Assembly: GCA_029948255.1 (NCBI GenBank)
Contig: JALIZF010001697.1
Location: 248,001-312,000, forward strand
DNA from: Telmatactis stephensoni
Taxonomy: Eukaryota; Cnidaria; Anthozoa; Actiniaria; Isophelliidae
DNA: 64,000 bases
Direction: 5' to 3'
Shown here piece by piece: positions 13,895-47,209 of the stretch. How positions within the stretch are numbered: position 1 is the first letter of the stretch; every line of letters begins with the position of its first letter. Position numbers and translations under genes: made by a program. The notes under the pieces are model-generated. The model made no database searches and had not been told where the DNA came from. It saw only the letters and a program-made list of their open reading frames with translations.

Positions 13895-14398
13895 ATGAAA
13901 ACATTTTATCATATGATGAAGTTCCTCATTATTCTTGGGACATTGCTGTTCAGCTCTATCAAATGTGAGCAGGTTCTTCAAACTTTTACTGGTGAAGTAG
14001 GGGCTGGAAATTATACTTATTTTACATTAAAAAGAGAAGGCGAAATAACGTTAATATTGGATAGTTCAGAAGGTGATGCAGATATCTACATATCAGCACA
14101 TGTCCCTAAGCCAGACTATGAAAACTATGATCTTCAGTCAACGACGTGTGGAAGAGATATTGTGACTATTCCCAAGATCTTTGAAAGACCTATTGGCATT
14201 GCGGTGTATGGTCATGTTCATTCTGCTGTATCCAAGTATACTATGACCGTGGTTGTAGATTATTTCAGTAGTCAGAGTGAGGGCAGATCAAGTCTCAGTT
14301 GGTTGCCATCTGATGACAGTAGTGATGTCAAGGAAGAGTCTGTTTTGTGGATGATATTTGTAAGCATTGTTAAGATCATCTTTGAAATCCTGGTATGA
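13895..14398 (+). CDS. C6orf120: UPF0669 protein C6orf120 homologue (secreted or membrane)
   Basis: An uninterrupted 167-residue protein. It starts with a hydrophobic signal peptide (residues ~8-24, cleavage plausible before EQVLQTF). A conserved core follows with GEVGAGNYTYFTLKREGE, the GDADIYIS segment and the YDLQSTTCG segment with its cysteine. A long hydrophobic C-terminus ends in EESVLWMIFVSIVKIIFEIL. This order and spacing match the vertebrate C6orf120 family almost end to end, including the C-terminal hydrophobic helix. The human protein is described as a secreted N-glycosylated factor affecting T-cell apoptosis; no enzyme activity is established. An acceptor (tttgttttccag at 13,849-13,860) lies just upstream of the start, so the gene probably has a 5' UTR intron and the whole CDS is in one exon. 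The ATG at 13,895 is chosen because it is the first after that acceptor and gives a proper signal peptide. Confidence 0.93.
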   Translation: MKTFYHMMKFLIILGTLLFSSIKCEQVLQTFTGEVGAGNYTYFTLKREGEITLILDSSEGDADIYISAHVPKPDYENYDLQSTTCGRDIVTIPKIFERPIGIAVYGHVHSAVSKYTMTVVVDYFSSQSEGRSSLSWLPSDDSSDVKEESVLWMIFVSIVKIIFEILV

Positions 14399-16190
14399 CA
14401 CGCCCAATATTCCTTACTTTTGTAATACAGACATTTTGTTTTGATATGAAATATGACCCTTTAATGGGATCAGCTATTCATCGAGTTAGAGGTTGAGTTG
14501 AGTTCGAGTTGAGTTCAAGTTACAACGGAGTTATGAAATGTTTTTTCTTCTGTAGTTTCTGAGATACTGACGCATCCAAAACCTGGCCCAAGGAGGGCCG
14601 AAACATTGCTAAACAAATTGGAATCATGACAATCATGTTTATTATTGCCGCCGGAGCATCAGTCCAGCTTGAACAGAGTGATTTCTGTGGTTCTAAATTT
14701 CATTTTAGCTAACTCAAAGCTAATTCAAACTCAACTCAAACTCAACTCAACCTCTAACTCGGTGATTAATCTATCTCCCCTTTAATTGACCACCACCAAC
14801 AACAACAACAACATGCCTTTACCAAAGAATATTATTACTGAGTAGTAAATCAGTCTTTGTTAGATATTCATTGTAGAATTGCCCATGAAAATGGTTTTCC
14901 TTCTTTGATGCTTTTAGGATTTTATCAACAAAAAAGCAAATTTCAGCAGCCTATAACTTTGGCGTTATTCATTGAAACTTCTTCAGAATCTCAACTTTTA
15001 CTAATTTTGATGTGCTCTTGCAATGTTGCATGAAATGTTGCACAATTTTGCTTGTATTTTCACGCCTTTATAGAGTAGCTTTTTAAAATGTCAAGTCGTA
15101 CATCACCCTTGGTTCCAATCATACATTGTACAACAAATGTTGGAGTAATGATGCATTACACAAAAGGAGATGCACAAAAGCTATCTTCCATGTCCTTGAG
15201 GGTGCAGATTTTGATTGACTAGTACACAGAAGAAAAATGTCAATTCCCAACTTGGGGTTTCCCTAAACTGGGAATCTGTTCTATTTTACAATGATGAAAA
15301 TCTGTAATATATATCCAAGGTTGTAAAAATAGAACAGATTTCCAGGGATCCCCTGGTTAGACCCAGGGAAGTGCCATGTTTGACCCAAGCTAGGAATTGT
15401 CATTTTTTCTTGTGATGTGAAACACTGTCTAGTTAACATTGCATAAAAGAATACAAGCATTACAGTATACAGGTTGCACTTCAGTGATTGTAAGTAAACC
15501 ACTAAATTTTAAATCCATTTTTTTTTGTTTACAAGAAGTTGACCTGTCCAGACTTTTTGCTCTCATTTTAATACGATAAGCAGTCTCTGATAACAGTTAA
15601 ATAGTTTGGCCCAAGATTGTGAATTTTTGTTCAGCCAGCTCAAATACAAGAACATAAATTGTATATGTTGTAGTATAGTTTTTACCACTGGTTTCAATTT
15701 TGTTAGTGGTTTGATAGTGGGTGAATTATGTATTAAGGATAGTTTTAGAGTTGAATTAAAAAGGAGAACATGCTGCTGTCCCTAGCAGCTGTATACAATT
15801 TCAACCAGTGCTAAATATTTTCAGACCACAGCAATCCATTTGTTTAGTCTGTACATTTGTCAGTTGTGGTTATGACTTTACTGTCTAAAACAGTGTTTAC
15901 TTTTGGGGATTTATACCTTATAATAAAACGTAAACAGCTCTTTTAATTTAATGCAATAGATCAATGAGAGCTGTATATTACCTCAGTTTTTAAACAATGG
16001 GGATATGAGTTTATTTTAATGTTTGTACTTAAAAAGTGCATTTATGAATATTAATGTCAGTGATAATTTCTTTTTTCCTCGTCCATGTGAAAATCAAGAG
16101 ATGCAAATTTTTGTTGATGTTTCACTGTTATTCTAGAAATGATAGTAGAGCATTGTTGTAGCTACATTGTAAATTACAAATAAAGACAAA
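14399..16190 (+). other. Probable 3' UTR of the C6orf120 homologue with a poly(A) signal
   Basis: No further exon follows the stop codon. An AATAAA hexamer is at 16,179-16,184, in a T-rich setting that would suit transcript cleavage. If this is the real end, the 3' UTR is about 1.8 kb and includes the inverted-repeat element at 14.5-14.8 kb. The extent is inferred only from the hexamer. Confidence 0.35.
14471..14770. mobile_element. MITE with repetitive inverted ends
   Basis: The left end reads cgagttagaggttgagttga and continues with further ttgagtt units. The right end is the inverse (tcaactcaacctctaactcg). The arms are ~45-60 bp and built from short internal repeats; the centre (~190 bp) is unique and non-coding. 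It probably sits in the 3' UTR of the C6orf120 homologue, where transcription would give a long hairpin. Confidence 0.7.
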
Positions 16191-16706
16191 TAGTTTTTAC
16201 AGTTAGTGTGTTTATGAGTTTTATGAGTCTGTGTTTAGCAAGGTGAGGAATTTTAAATGGTAAATGCACATGCATTCAGCTTGAGTAGTATGCTTCACTA
16301 AATATAAATATTCTTTTTCTATACCTAAAGTTGCTTATGGGATTTTTTTTAAAGAAAATTTCACCAAGGCCTTTTTTAGGGTAGCATTTTATCCCTGCTT
16401 ATGCATGTGATCTTGTAAACTGCCTACATTATGAGGAAAAAACCCTTTTGGTGTAACTCCTTTGATAGTGGCAAGTTGGCCTTTTTGGAGTGTATATCAG
16501 CTTCATTCTCACCTCCCCATCGGGCTCTAATGCCTGAGTCCCCTACCCATTAGATGAGGAAAACATTTGTGCTTTATAGTCTTCTGTGCACAATGATAAA
16601 AGAATACAATACAATCTCTTTCTTGTTTACATTTTCATTTCACATATATTTGATTCTATATTAATTTTATACAAGTTACATACTGTCAAAAGTAGTAAGG
16701 ATATTA
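16191..16706. other. Short intergenic gap between convergent genes
   Basis: AT-rich sequence between the end of the C6orf120 unit (+) and the end of AVEN (-). A tcattctcacctccccatcg tract is visible near 16,500, but no gene or bounded repeat. It must contain the AVEN 3' UTR. Confidence 0.4.
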
Positions 16707-19456
16707 TTACCCCAGCACACTATCTAACCAGTCTTCTAAATCTTCCTCTTGTTTTGGAACAGATTTGGTTTGTGCCAATGGTGGAGCTTTAGTGTTTTCT
16801 GTAAGAGAACTTTTGAACTGTTTATTGTGAGTGTTCATTTGTTTATCTTGGTTTTTACTAGAAGTGTTATCCAATGAAAGTAAGAAGTCCAATTCATCAT
16901 CATTGTTTTCTGTTGTACTTGAAACACTCTCTGTGCTTGGCTTGGGTGACTGCATTGTGAGATGTGATATACTTGATTTTACTTCACTGGTGCTGGTAGG
17001 AACAGAGAAATCTACTCTGCAGCTTGGTTTTGTTGACAGGGATATACTAGGCATGGTATTTGACCCAGCTGTTTGCCTTGCTAAATCATCACATGGTTCA
17101 ACTGTCTGTAGGCTTGGTAATGATTTATTAGATGTGGCATGTCCTGGTTGAGTGAGTGAGTCATTACTTGGTTTCTTTATGTTGTCCTTGGTGGTTTCGC
17201 TGTCTTGTAGCAGATTATCAAACTTGTCTTTCAGTTTAGTCTATAGACAATGTGAATGAAATTAGTACAAGAGTACTAATTAAATTAAAAAATGTCAATA
17301 GTTCTCAAGTTAACAAATTTGCTGTCAGTAGTGCAATGCAAGACAAATATATCTACTGAAAAAAAGGGTGATTGTCTTTGCCCTTTCACCAGAAAGTGAT
17401 CTTCCAGGGAGTGGACAGTACACCTTCCCCTCAAGCTCCCTGCTCAATAAGTGCTCTATCTTATAGGTATCTGTATCTATATGCTCTATCTTATAGGTAT
17501 CTGTATCTGTATGGTCCCAGCACTTGGCAAAGCTCATTAGACTACTTGCTGTATTTATAGTATGAGATCTCATTGACAAGTAGCCCATTAATGCATTTAC
17601 GCCAAGCCGACCTCAATGCTGGTATCTAAAGCTACACCAAGCTAGACAGAGAAAAGATGTAACACACTGTACCATTCTGGAAAATACAACAAGTTTGACA
17701 GATCATTGCAAGAATTCTTACATTGATTTCCTCAGCATCAAGATTCAGTCTTTTGAACAAAGGCAAATTTTTGAGTGATTCACTTAATTCTTGAAAGTTT
17801 ACTTCAAGTACTGATTGGGCAGCCTGCACAAAACAAAATGACAAATTTTCTGTTACTTAGTGATTGAGAATAACAACTATAATCCTTAAATATTTCCACA
17901 AAGTGCAAAAATATTATGGTATCACGTTGCCATGGAAACACTTTAATAGATCAACACAAGTTTGACAGCTGTATGAACTTTGAATAAGAACTGTGAACTG
18001 ATTCAAAAATACATGTAGGTTGGTGCAATTATGAAACAATGAAGAAAATCAACACCTTTCTGACATACACTGGCAGCTCTTTATAATATACTGAATTAAT
18101 TAAAGATGGACACTGTTGAGTCCACCACCAACTGCCTGTTTTAGATAATTTTGTTACAGTAAAAATATGGATTTTTGGCAAAAAGGGACCAGCAAATATT
18201 GTCCACTGTATAGAAATGTTTATTGAGGTGTTCAAACATCTACCTGAGAGTTGATTGAATCATCCTCCCATTCCTTTTCATCTTGAAATCTGAACTGTGA
18301 ATGTGAATTACCTAGTAAACATTAAAGCATTTTAAATTTATTATTAATTTTTTTGAATGTGTGGAAATGATGAAAGCCATATTATAACACTACAAAATTA
18401 TAATTAGTGTGGCTAAAGATTGGAACCACTTACCAAGAGAGCTTAGGGAGTTTACCTCCCTTTCCTTATTTAAGAATAAATTATTTAAGTATTTTTAGAC
18501 GTTGATAACAAGCAGCACATTTGTACTGTTCAGTAGTTTGTTTAAAAAAAGTTAAAACTTGTATTTATTGTTATTTTAAATTTCAAGCTTTTTTGGCTAA
18601 ATTTATTGTATGTACATAGTTCCTATTTTTAGATATTATTTGCTGATCACTGGTTAATACCAGCTATCCTTATGGTTAGCTGATTGGTTTTATCAGGATA
18701 ATTATAAAGTTATCATCATCATCATCATAAACCAGTTAGAGAAAATAAGAGAAAAACTGTGCCCAAGTGCACACCCTCAAGCTAGGTATTCAACTGCAAG
18801 AGGATCTATCCACTCTACGTAAATTGAGCCAGTAGTTTACCTGCTCCTTCTAATAACTCAGCAAAGTCTGCACCCCGTCTTTGCACAGTACATGATCCAC
18901 CTTCACTGAACTCTGAATCTAAAGGTAATCAGGTTATATAACATTAAATGAGAAACATCCTCACACAATATCATTGATTAATAACAACACTTACTTTCAA
19001 AGTCTTCATATCTTTCCCAATTACTTGTCACTTTTCTCCTGGAGAATTTTCTTGTTTCCTGTAAAAGCAAACTCTTAGTGTGGGCTTCCTGTGGTATAGA
19101 AAGTCCCACAAAGCATATGCACGGCTTTACAGCGCTAAGAAATGTGCAACAGGTTTAAAACTCAGAAATCACAATGAAGAAAACATGTATCTTTTTTGAT
19201 TTTTCAATACAAGAATTGAAACTACATAGAAACTGCATTGTAAACTTTATACTTCTGATTCTTGTGACAATGTCGCTGTTGTCTGTGAGTTTGTCTGCTT
19301 GTCCTCGCTGGTTTTATCTACCGATTCACGCGAATCTTTGACGTCTCTGCCTTTACCATGCTTGCCCTCACTCTTTTTGGCGTCCTTATTTAGTGGAATG
19401 CCATGTTTTTTCTTGTAATCTGCGTTCTTCTTTTTCTTGTGCTCGTCAGGTCTCAT
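16707..19456 (-). CDS. AVEN: AVEN, cell death regulator
   Basis: Six coding exons on the minus strand join in phase to 349 residues: 19456-19253, 19058-18995, 18918-18841, 18311-18244, 17823-17722 and 17240-16707, all with GT/AG borders. Exon 1 is a charged Lys/Asp/Glu/Ser-rich head. Exon 2 has the AVEN signature RKVTSNWERYEDFE, exon 3 RRGADFAELLEGAG, exon 4 SHSQFRFQDEKEWE, exon 5 VNFQELSESLKNLPLFKRLN. The last exon ends with LDFLLSLD and LEDWLDSVLG, the conserved acidic C-terminus. AVEN inhibits apoptosis through BCL-XL/APAF1 and promotes ATM activation in vertebrates. The vertebrate N-terminal Gly/Arg-rich (RGG) segment is absent. The gene is divergent from SDHAF1 with 371 bp between start codons. 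Introns hold a LINE tail and a 30-bp tandem duplication. Confidence 0.93.
17452..17511. repeat. 30-bp tandem duplication in an AVEN intron
   Basis: Two direct copies of a 30-base unit beginning tgctctatcttataggtatc, essentially identical. They lie in the intron between coding exons 5 and 6 of AVEN. Confidence 0.85.
18406..18735 (+). mobile_element. 3' end of a non-LTR (LINE) retrotransposon
   Basis: The plus strand encodes SVAKDWNHLPRELREFTSL followed by SLFKNKLFKYF and a stop at 18,496-18,498. The W-N-x-L-P ... L-F-K-x-L pattern is the typical C-terminus of LINE reverse-transcriptase ORFs (CR1/L2/jockey-like clades). A ~230-bp untranslated tail follows, ending in a short tcatcatcatcatca run, a usual LINE terminus. 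The rest is missing, so it is a 5'-truncated dead copy in an AVEN intron, antisense to the gene. Confidence 0.75.
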
Positions 19457-19827
19457 CCTTGACTACAACTGGCCAGCGGTGTTATGCCTACACACCCTTT
19501 ACTAGGGAGGGGTGAAAGATTAAAACTTGTTTTACAAATAGCTCGAATCTGAAAGCATCTATAAACCAAAAAAATAAAAGTTTTGAATTAACATAAGTGG
19601 CACTTGTAATATAACAATTTTTTCTAATGTTTTGAATTTTTTTTGAACCTAATTTATGTTTTAAATTTTGCTATTTTACCCCTCCCTTGTATAGTATTTT
19701 TACTGACCAATACGATTGTGGGCACTTACATAACCATTTTACAAAGAAACCCAGAATTAGTCCTTCAACTGGACAACGGAGAAGATAGAAAGTATTAGGA
19801 CCGTAAATCTTGTATATAATCTTCCAA
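19457..19827. promoter_or_regulatory. Shared divergent promoter of AVEN and SDHAF1
   Basis: Only 371 bases separate the AVEN start (19,456, minus) from the SDHAF1 start (19,828, plus), so the two promoters must lie in or overlap this interval. No TATA box is obvious. About 200 bp of it is an inverted-repeat element, leaving little other room for promoter DNA. Regulation is inferred from geometry only. Confidence 0.6.
19497..19699. mobile_element. MITE inside the AVEN/SDHAF1 promoter
   Basis: The left end reads tttactagggaggggtgaaa. The right end reads ttttacccctcccttgtata, its imperfect inverse, with further inverted similarity inward (ttaaaact / gttttaaa). The arms are ~35-40 bp and the whole element is ~200 bp without coding capacity. 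Confidence 0.6.
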
Positions 19828-20061
19828 ATGCGTAGTAGATTACAAAAACAAGTACTGAGTCTCTATCGTGAACTGCTGAAGGCAAGCAAGGGAAAGGAAG
19901 GCTTCAAAGAACACATCCAGAGAGAGTTCCGAAAAAACGCTCATCTACCGAGAACTGATGGATTGCGGATAGAGTATCTACTTAGACGAGGACAAAATAA
20001 CCTAAAGGAATTGAAAAAAACTGAATGCAAGTCCATGGGGGTGTTCGTGAATGACCCGTAA
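19828..20061 (+). CDS. SDHAF1: SDHAF1, succinate dehydrogenase assembly factor 1
   Basis: A single-exon 77-residue LYR-family protein. It opens with RLQKQVLSLYRELLKA, where L-Y-R is the family motif that recruits the HSC20/ISCU iron-sulphur transfer complex. It continues with FRKNAHLPRTDGLRIEYLLRRG, whose arginine-rich end is known in the human protein to bind the SDHB iron-sulphur subunit, and ends with SMGVFV, also in human SDHAF1. It acts in the mitochondrial matrix in complex II assembly, delivering or protecting Fe-S clusters in SDHB. The human protein is longer because of a C-terminal extension that is absent here. The ATG at 19,828 is the only one giving the normal SDHAF1 N-terminus. 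It is divergent from AVEN. Confidence 0.95.
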   Translation: MRSRLQKQVLSLYRELLKASKGKEGFKEHIQREFRKNAHLPRTDGLRIEYLLRRGQNNLKELKKTECKSMGVFVNDP

Positions 20062-22106
20062 GCTTGAATATAAGCTTATTTCTGTTTCATGGAAACGGTT
20101 GTTTAACGCGATATCATCGAGCTAATTGTAGAAGAGCTTATATTTTTATGGACACTTCAACCAATTAAAGAAGTGGAGAATGAAAAATTGTGGAAAAAAT
20201 GTGCTGCAGGATTATAAACGTTTGAAAAACCGCTAATCTTTGAAACTAAATTTTTTCAAGAAAACTGCCCGCACCACAGGAAGCCCAATCTGTGGCTGAT
20301 AATCTAAACACAAGACACTTGGCACAAATTTACAGGTCTGGTATACTGCACATGCACTGATAGGTCAAGAATCATGTGATAAAGGTACATATGCCCACAT
20401 GATGTCCGTGGGGGGGGGGGGGGGAACTCCATTGTAAAAGGATCGGGTATGCTCGCCGGAAATTTTAAAAAATACCCCTAAAAGTTACCAGAAGTGTTTT
20501 AAGAAGGGTGTGGCTGGGCAATTTTTAACCTCTAAGAGATACTGATAACAAGATAATAAACATTATTAGGATGAACATAAAATTGAAGGGTCGACATATG
20601 CTTTTGATGGGCAAATTTCTTCCATTTGAGAACAAGATTATAAGCAATGGGACCTTTTTTATACAACAGATTCTGTTTTCCTTTGTCTGTTCTTTAATAG
20701 GTGCACTGTGGTGACAGTAGAGTGCAAACACTAAAAGCATGCAACATTAATAGACTAACTTGTTGTTTTACGCTAATTCTATTTTCTATTGTTTAATTAG
20801 ACCTATTTAGTACAGAATAGTGTCAAGTATTGCATGTTTTTAGTGTTTTTACTCTTGTCCTTTTTTGCAAAGTTTTTGGGAGATTGCTCTGCAACTGACA
20901 AAGATATGAATTTTTAAAACTTAACATTTTTACAAAGAAATGTATGGTGGATGGGCATCACATTCCCAGTGAGCTTTGTTATCATGCTAAACACATACAT
21001 TTCTTTATAAAAATTCCACAAATATCTAGCTTAAACAATTCATAACCTTGCCAGTTTACAGCAGCGGATCTAGAATTTTTGAAAGGGGGGGGCACCATTA
21101 ATTTTACAAAACACAGTGGGGGTTTAGCTTCCTTAAACCCTCCCTTCTAAAGTAAATGATAACATCGCAGGGCTGTAGCAAGCAATGAAACTTTGAATGG
21201 CTAAAAACCTATACTATGACTATCCTTTTTCACGAGTGTAGCAAGCATGAAATTTGAGCTAAGGTGCGCCCATTTGATTAATAATTACGATAAAACCACC
21301 AACAACAAACATTTAGAAAGTAAAGCTTTGGGAAAGTATATTGTCCTATACGTTTAGAAAGAAGATATATGAGAGAGAAAGATAAAAAATAAGGAAGGCC
21401 CAACTGAAAAGGGGGAGCACCGGCAGACAGTGTTAATGTTCATAGTTATGACATTTTTTGTATATACAATATTTATATACAATATTGAGCTTTTATTTAC
21501 ACAAACGAACAGAAACTTGTAATTCCTGAACTAAATCAGTCCTAGAATAGTGACTGACAATTAAAACACTCTTGCATCTCTACTGGTACAAAGTAAAAGT
21601 TACAAATTTTCCATTATCCAAAAGTGTTACCACTAGATTGGACTACCAAGATACGGTCACTTGCCACATGAATACAAAGAAATAAAGATGGCACTATGAG
21701 AAAAAGTGTTCCGACTTTTGTGCATGTCAGGCCTTGTCTAATTTATTACTTTGTGTTGGCATTTAGAAGCATATCAAAAAACTGCACCCAGTTTCTCAAA
21801 GACTTCAACTTTATGGTCCTATTAACTTGCTGAAGCATGGAAGTTCTCAAAGTGTGCATTATTTTCAATTTCCTTGCTTTTACACACAAGACCATGGCCG
21901 GTGCTCATGCACAGTGAATTAACAGGCTCATAAAATTACTATTTTTTTTTAGAAATATGTCGCTGGGCTATTAAATAAACTAATATGCAGACTGTTTCTT
22001 AGATGTACTGTAACTTGGAGCATTTGCACAAGACTATTAGAGGGTTAATGCTTAACAAACGACTGCTAAATCAAGTTTGACTTTGTATATTATAAAAATA
22101 AATAAA
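20062..22106. other. Intergenic region with small repeats
   Basis: No gene seen. It must hold the SDHAF1 3' UTR; an AATAAA lies near 20,553. Other structures are a G run at 20,410-20,423, an inverted pair of ~22 bp at 20,926-21,015 (tttttacaaagaaatgtatg / catacatttctttataaaaa), and fragments of dispersed repeats at 21,060 (gcggatctagaat plus a G run) and 21,168 (cagggctgtagcaagcaa). Confidence 0.45.
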
Positions 22107-22108
22107 TA

Positions 22109-22328
22109 CAGTGGTACCTCTAGTAAGTGGTCATTTTCAGGATGTTGCCTTATGTCCCTTAAAAGAGGGTGTACACTGAGTGAGGGTTTGTTAATTTCTT
22201 AAAAATTCCCAACAGGCTTGTGTTTTATCATCATTGTCTGCTTAATAGAGGTTCAATTTAGTTAGTGTTCGCTTTATTATTGATGTGTGTGTGTTTAATA
22301 AGGAGTTCACTTAATAGTGGTACCACTG
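22109..22328. mobile_element. Tc1/mariner (pogo-type) MITE
   Basis: The element starts CAGTGGTACC and ends GGTACCACTG, and both ends are flanked by a TA dinucleotide (22,107-22,108 and 22,329-22,330). CAGTGG termini plus a TA target duplication are typical of pogo/Tigger-like non-autonomous elements. It is 220 bp with no coding content. Confidence 0.75.
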
Positions 22329-22424
22329 TATTGTAGGTAAATCCCATTGACAAAAACCAGAATCTGAGCCAGGAATTTCCCAACAACAGTGGAATGTGCC
22401 TTTCTACTAATAAGGACATCTTTT

Positions 22425-22647
22425 TAATATTACAGCGAAAATCATTGCATCGCGACCTCCAACGTCAGTAAGATTTTGGTCTTTTCTGATCCGTCCATCA
22501 TTCTTGGGGGCAGAGCTTTCACGAACTCGTTCAGTGATTGGTTGATTTGAAGGAAGCTCCGCCCCCAAACTGATTGACGGCTCAGAAAAATCCAAACAAA
22601 ATTTGTAATTTGCTGGTCGCGATGCAACGATTTGGGCTGTAAATATC
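22425..22647. mobile_element. MITE just downstream of the MIS18BP1 stop codon
   Basis: The arms (22,425-22,515 and 22,555-22,647) are imperfect inverse copies: the left contains aatcattgcatcgcgacc and the right ggtcgcgatgcaacgattt, with ggggcagagctt / aagctccgccccc further in. It begins 22 bp past the MIS18BP1 stop, so it is probably transcribed as part of that gene's 3' UTR and could supply a hairpin there. Confidence 0.75.
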
Positions 22648-22669
22648 ATTATTAGTATTTTTCCATCTG

Positions 22670-46606
<23,937 letters not shown>

Positions 46607-47209
46607 CCCTTAAGTTTGTTTTCAGTCCATCTTGTACTTTAAATGTGTAGATAATTAGACAAAAAGCTTCATAACTACATCTTCAACTTGCTTACCAAAA
46701 AATCGCGCCAAAAACACCGAATATTGTGCACATAACATCGTTTGAAAACGTGCTCTGATTGGCTGGGCTTGTGTCACAAATGTTTTACTTCAAATCGACC
46801 TTTCTAGAATTTTTATAGGATTTTTAAACGCTTGATATTTTTTATCATTGCATAGATTTTATAGCAGTTGTCTGAAATGCAATTCTTTGCTAAAAAGTGG
46901 GAAAGAATTTCAGCATTTTCATTGCTCCATCAGCGACCAATCATTGTCTACGTTGTATGGATGTTGTGCACTGAAGGGTCCTAGTCAACTTGCAAAGCTC
47001 TTCTCTCCCCAGTCTTCAAAGTCGAAGAACGCCTGGTAGTTTTCTTGATTCGACACCATTGGTTTCACTTTCGATTCAAAGTGTAGTGTTTATTTCGCAC
47101 AATAGAGTGAGTAAGCTGCTCTGCAACGTAAACTCGTATAATTTGGAAGTTAACTTCATTACATTCGTTTTTCAAGATAGGTACAATTTGGTCTTTCTTG
47201 TTTGGTAGT
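46607..47209. promoter_or_regulatory. Divergent promoter of MIS18BP1 and MACROD
   Basis: 603 bases lie between the two start codons. A CCAAT-type box (gattggctgggc, near 46,755-46,766) sits in the middle. The MIS18BP1 leader has a two-codon upstream ORF (ATG GAC TGA on the minus strand, 46,630-46,622) 15 nt before the main ATG. No TATA box stands out. Confidence 0.55.
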
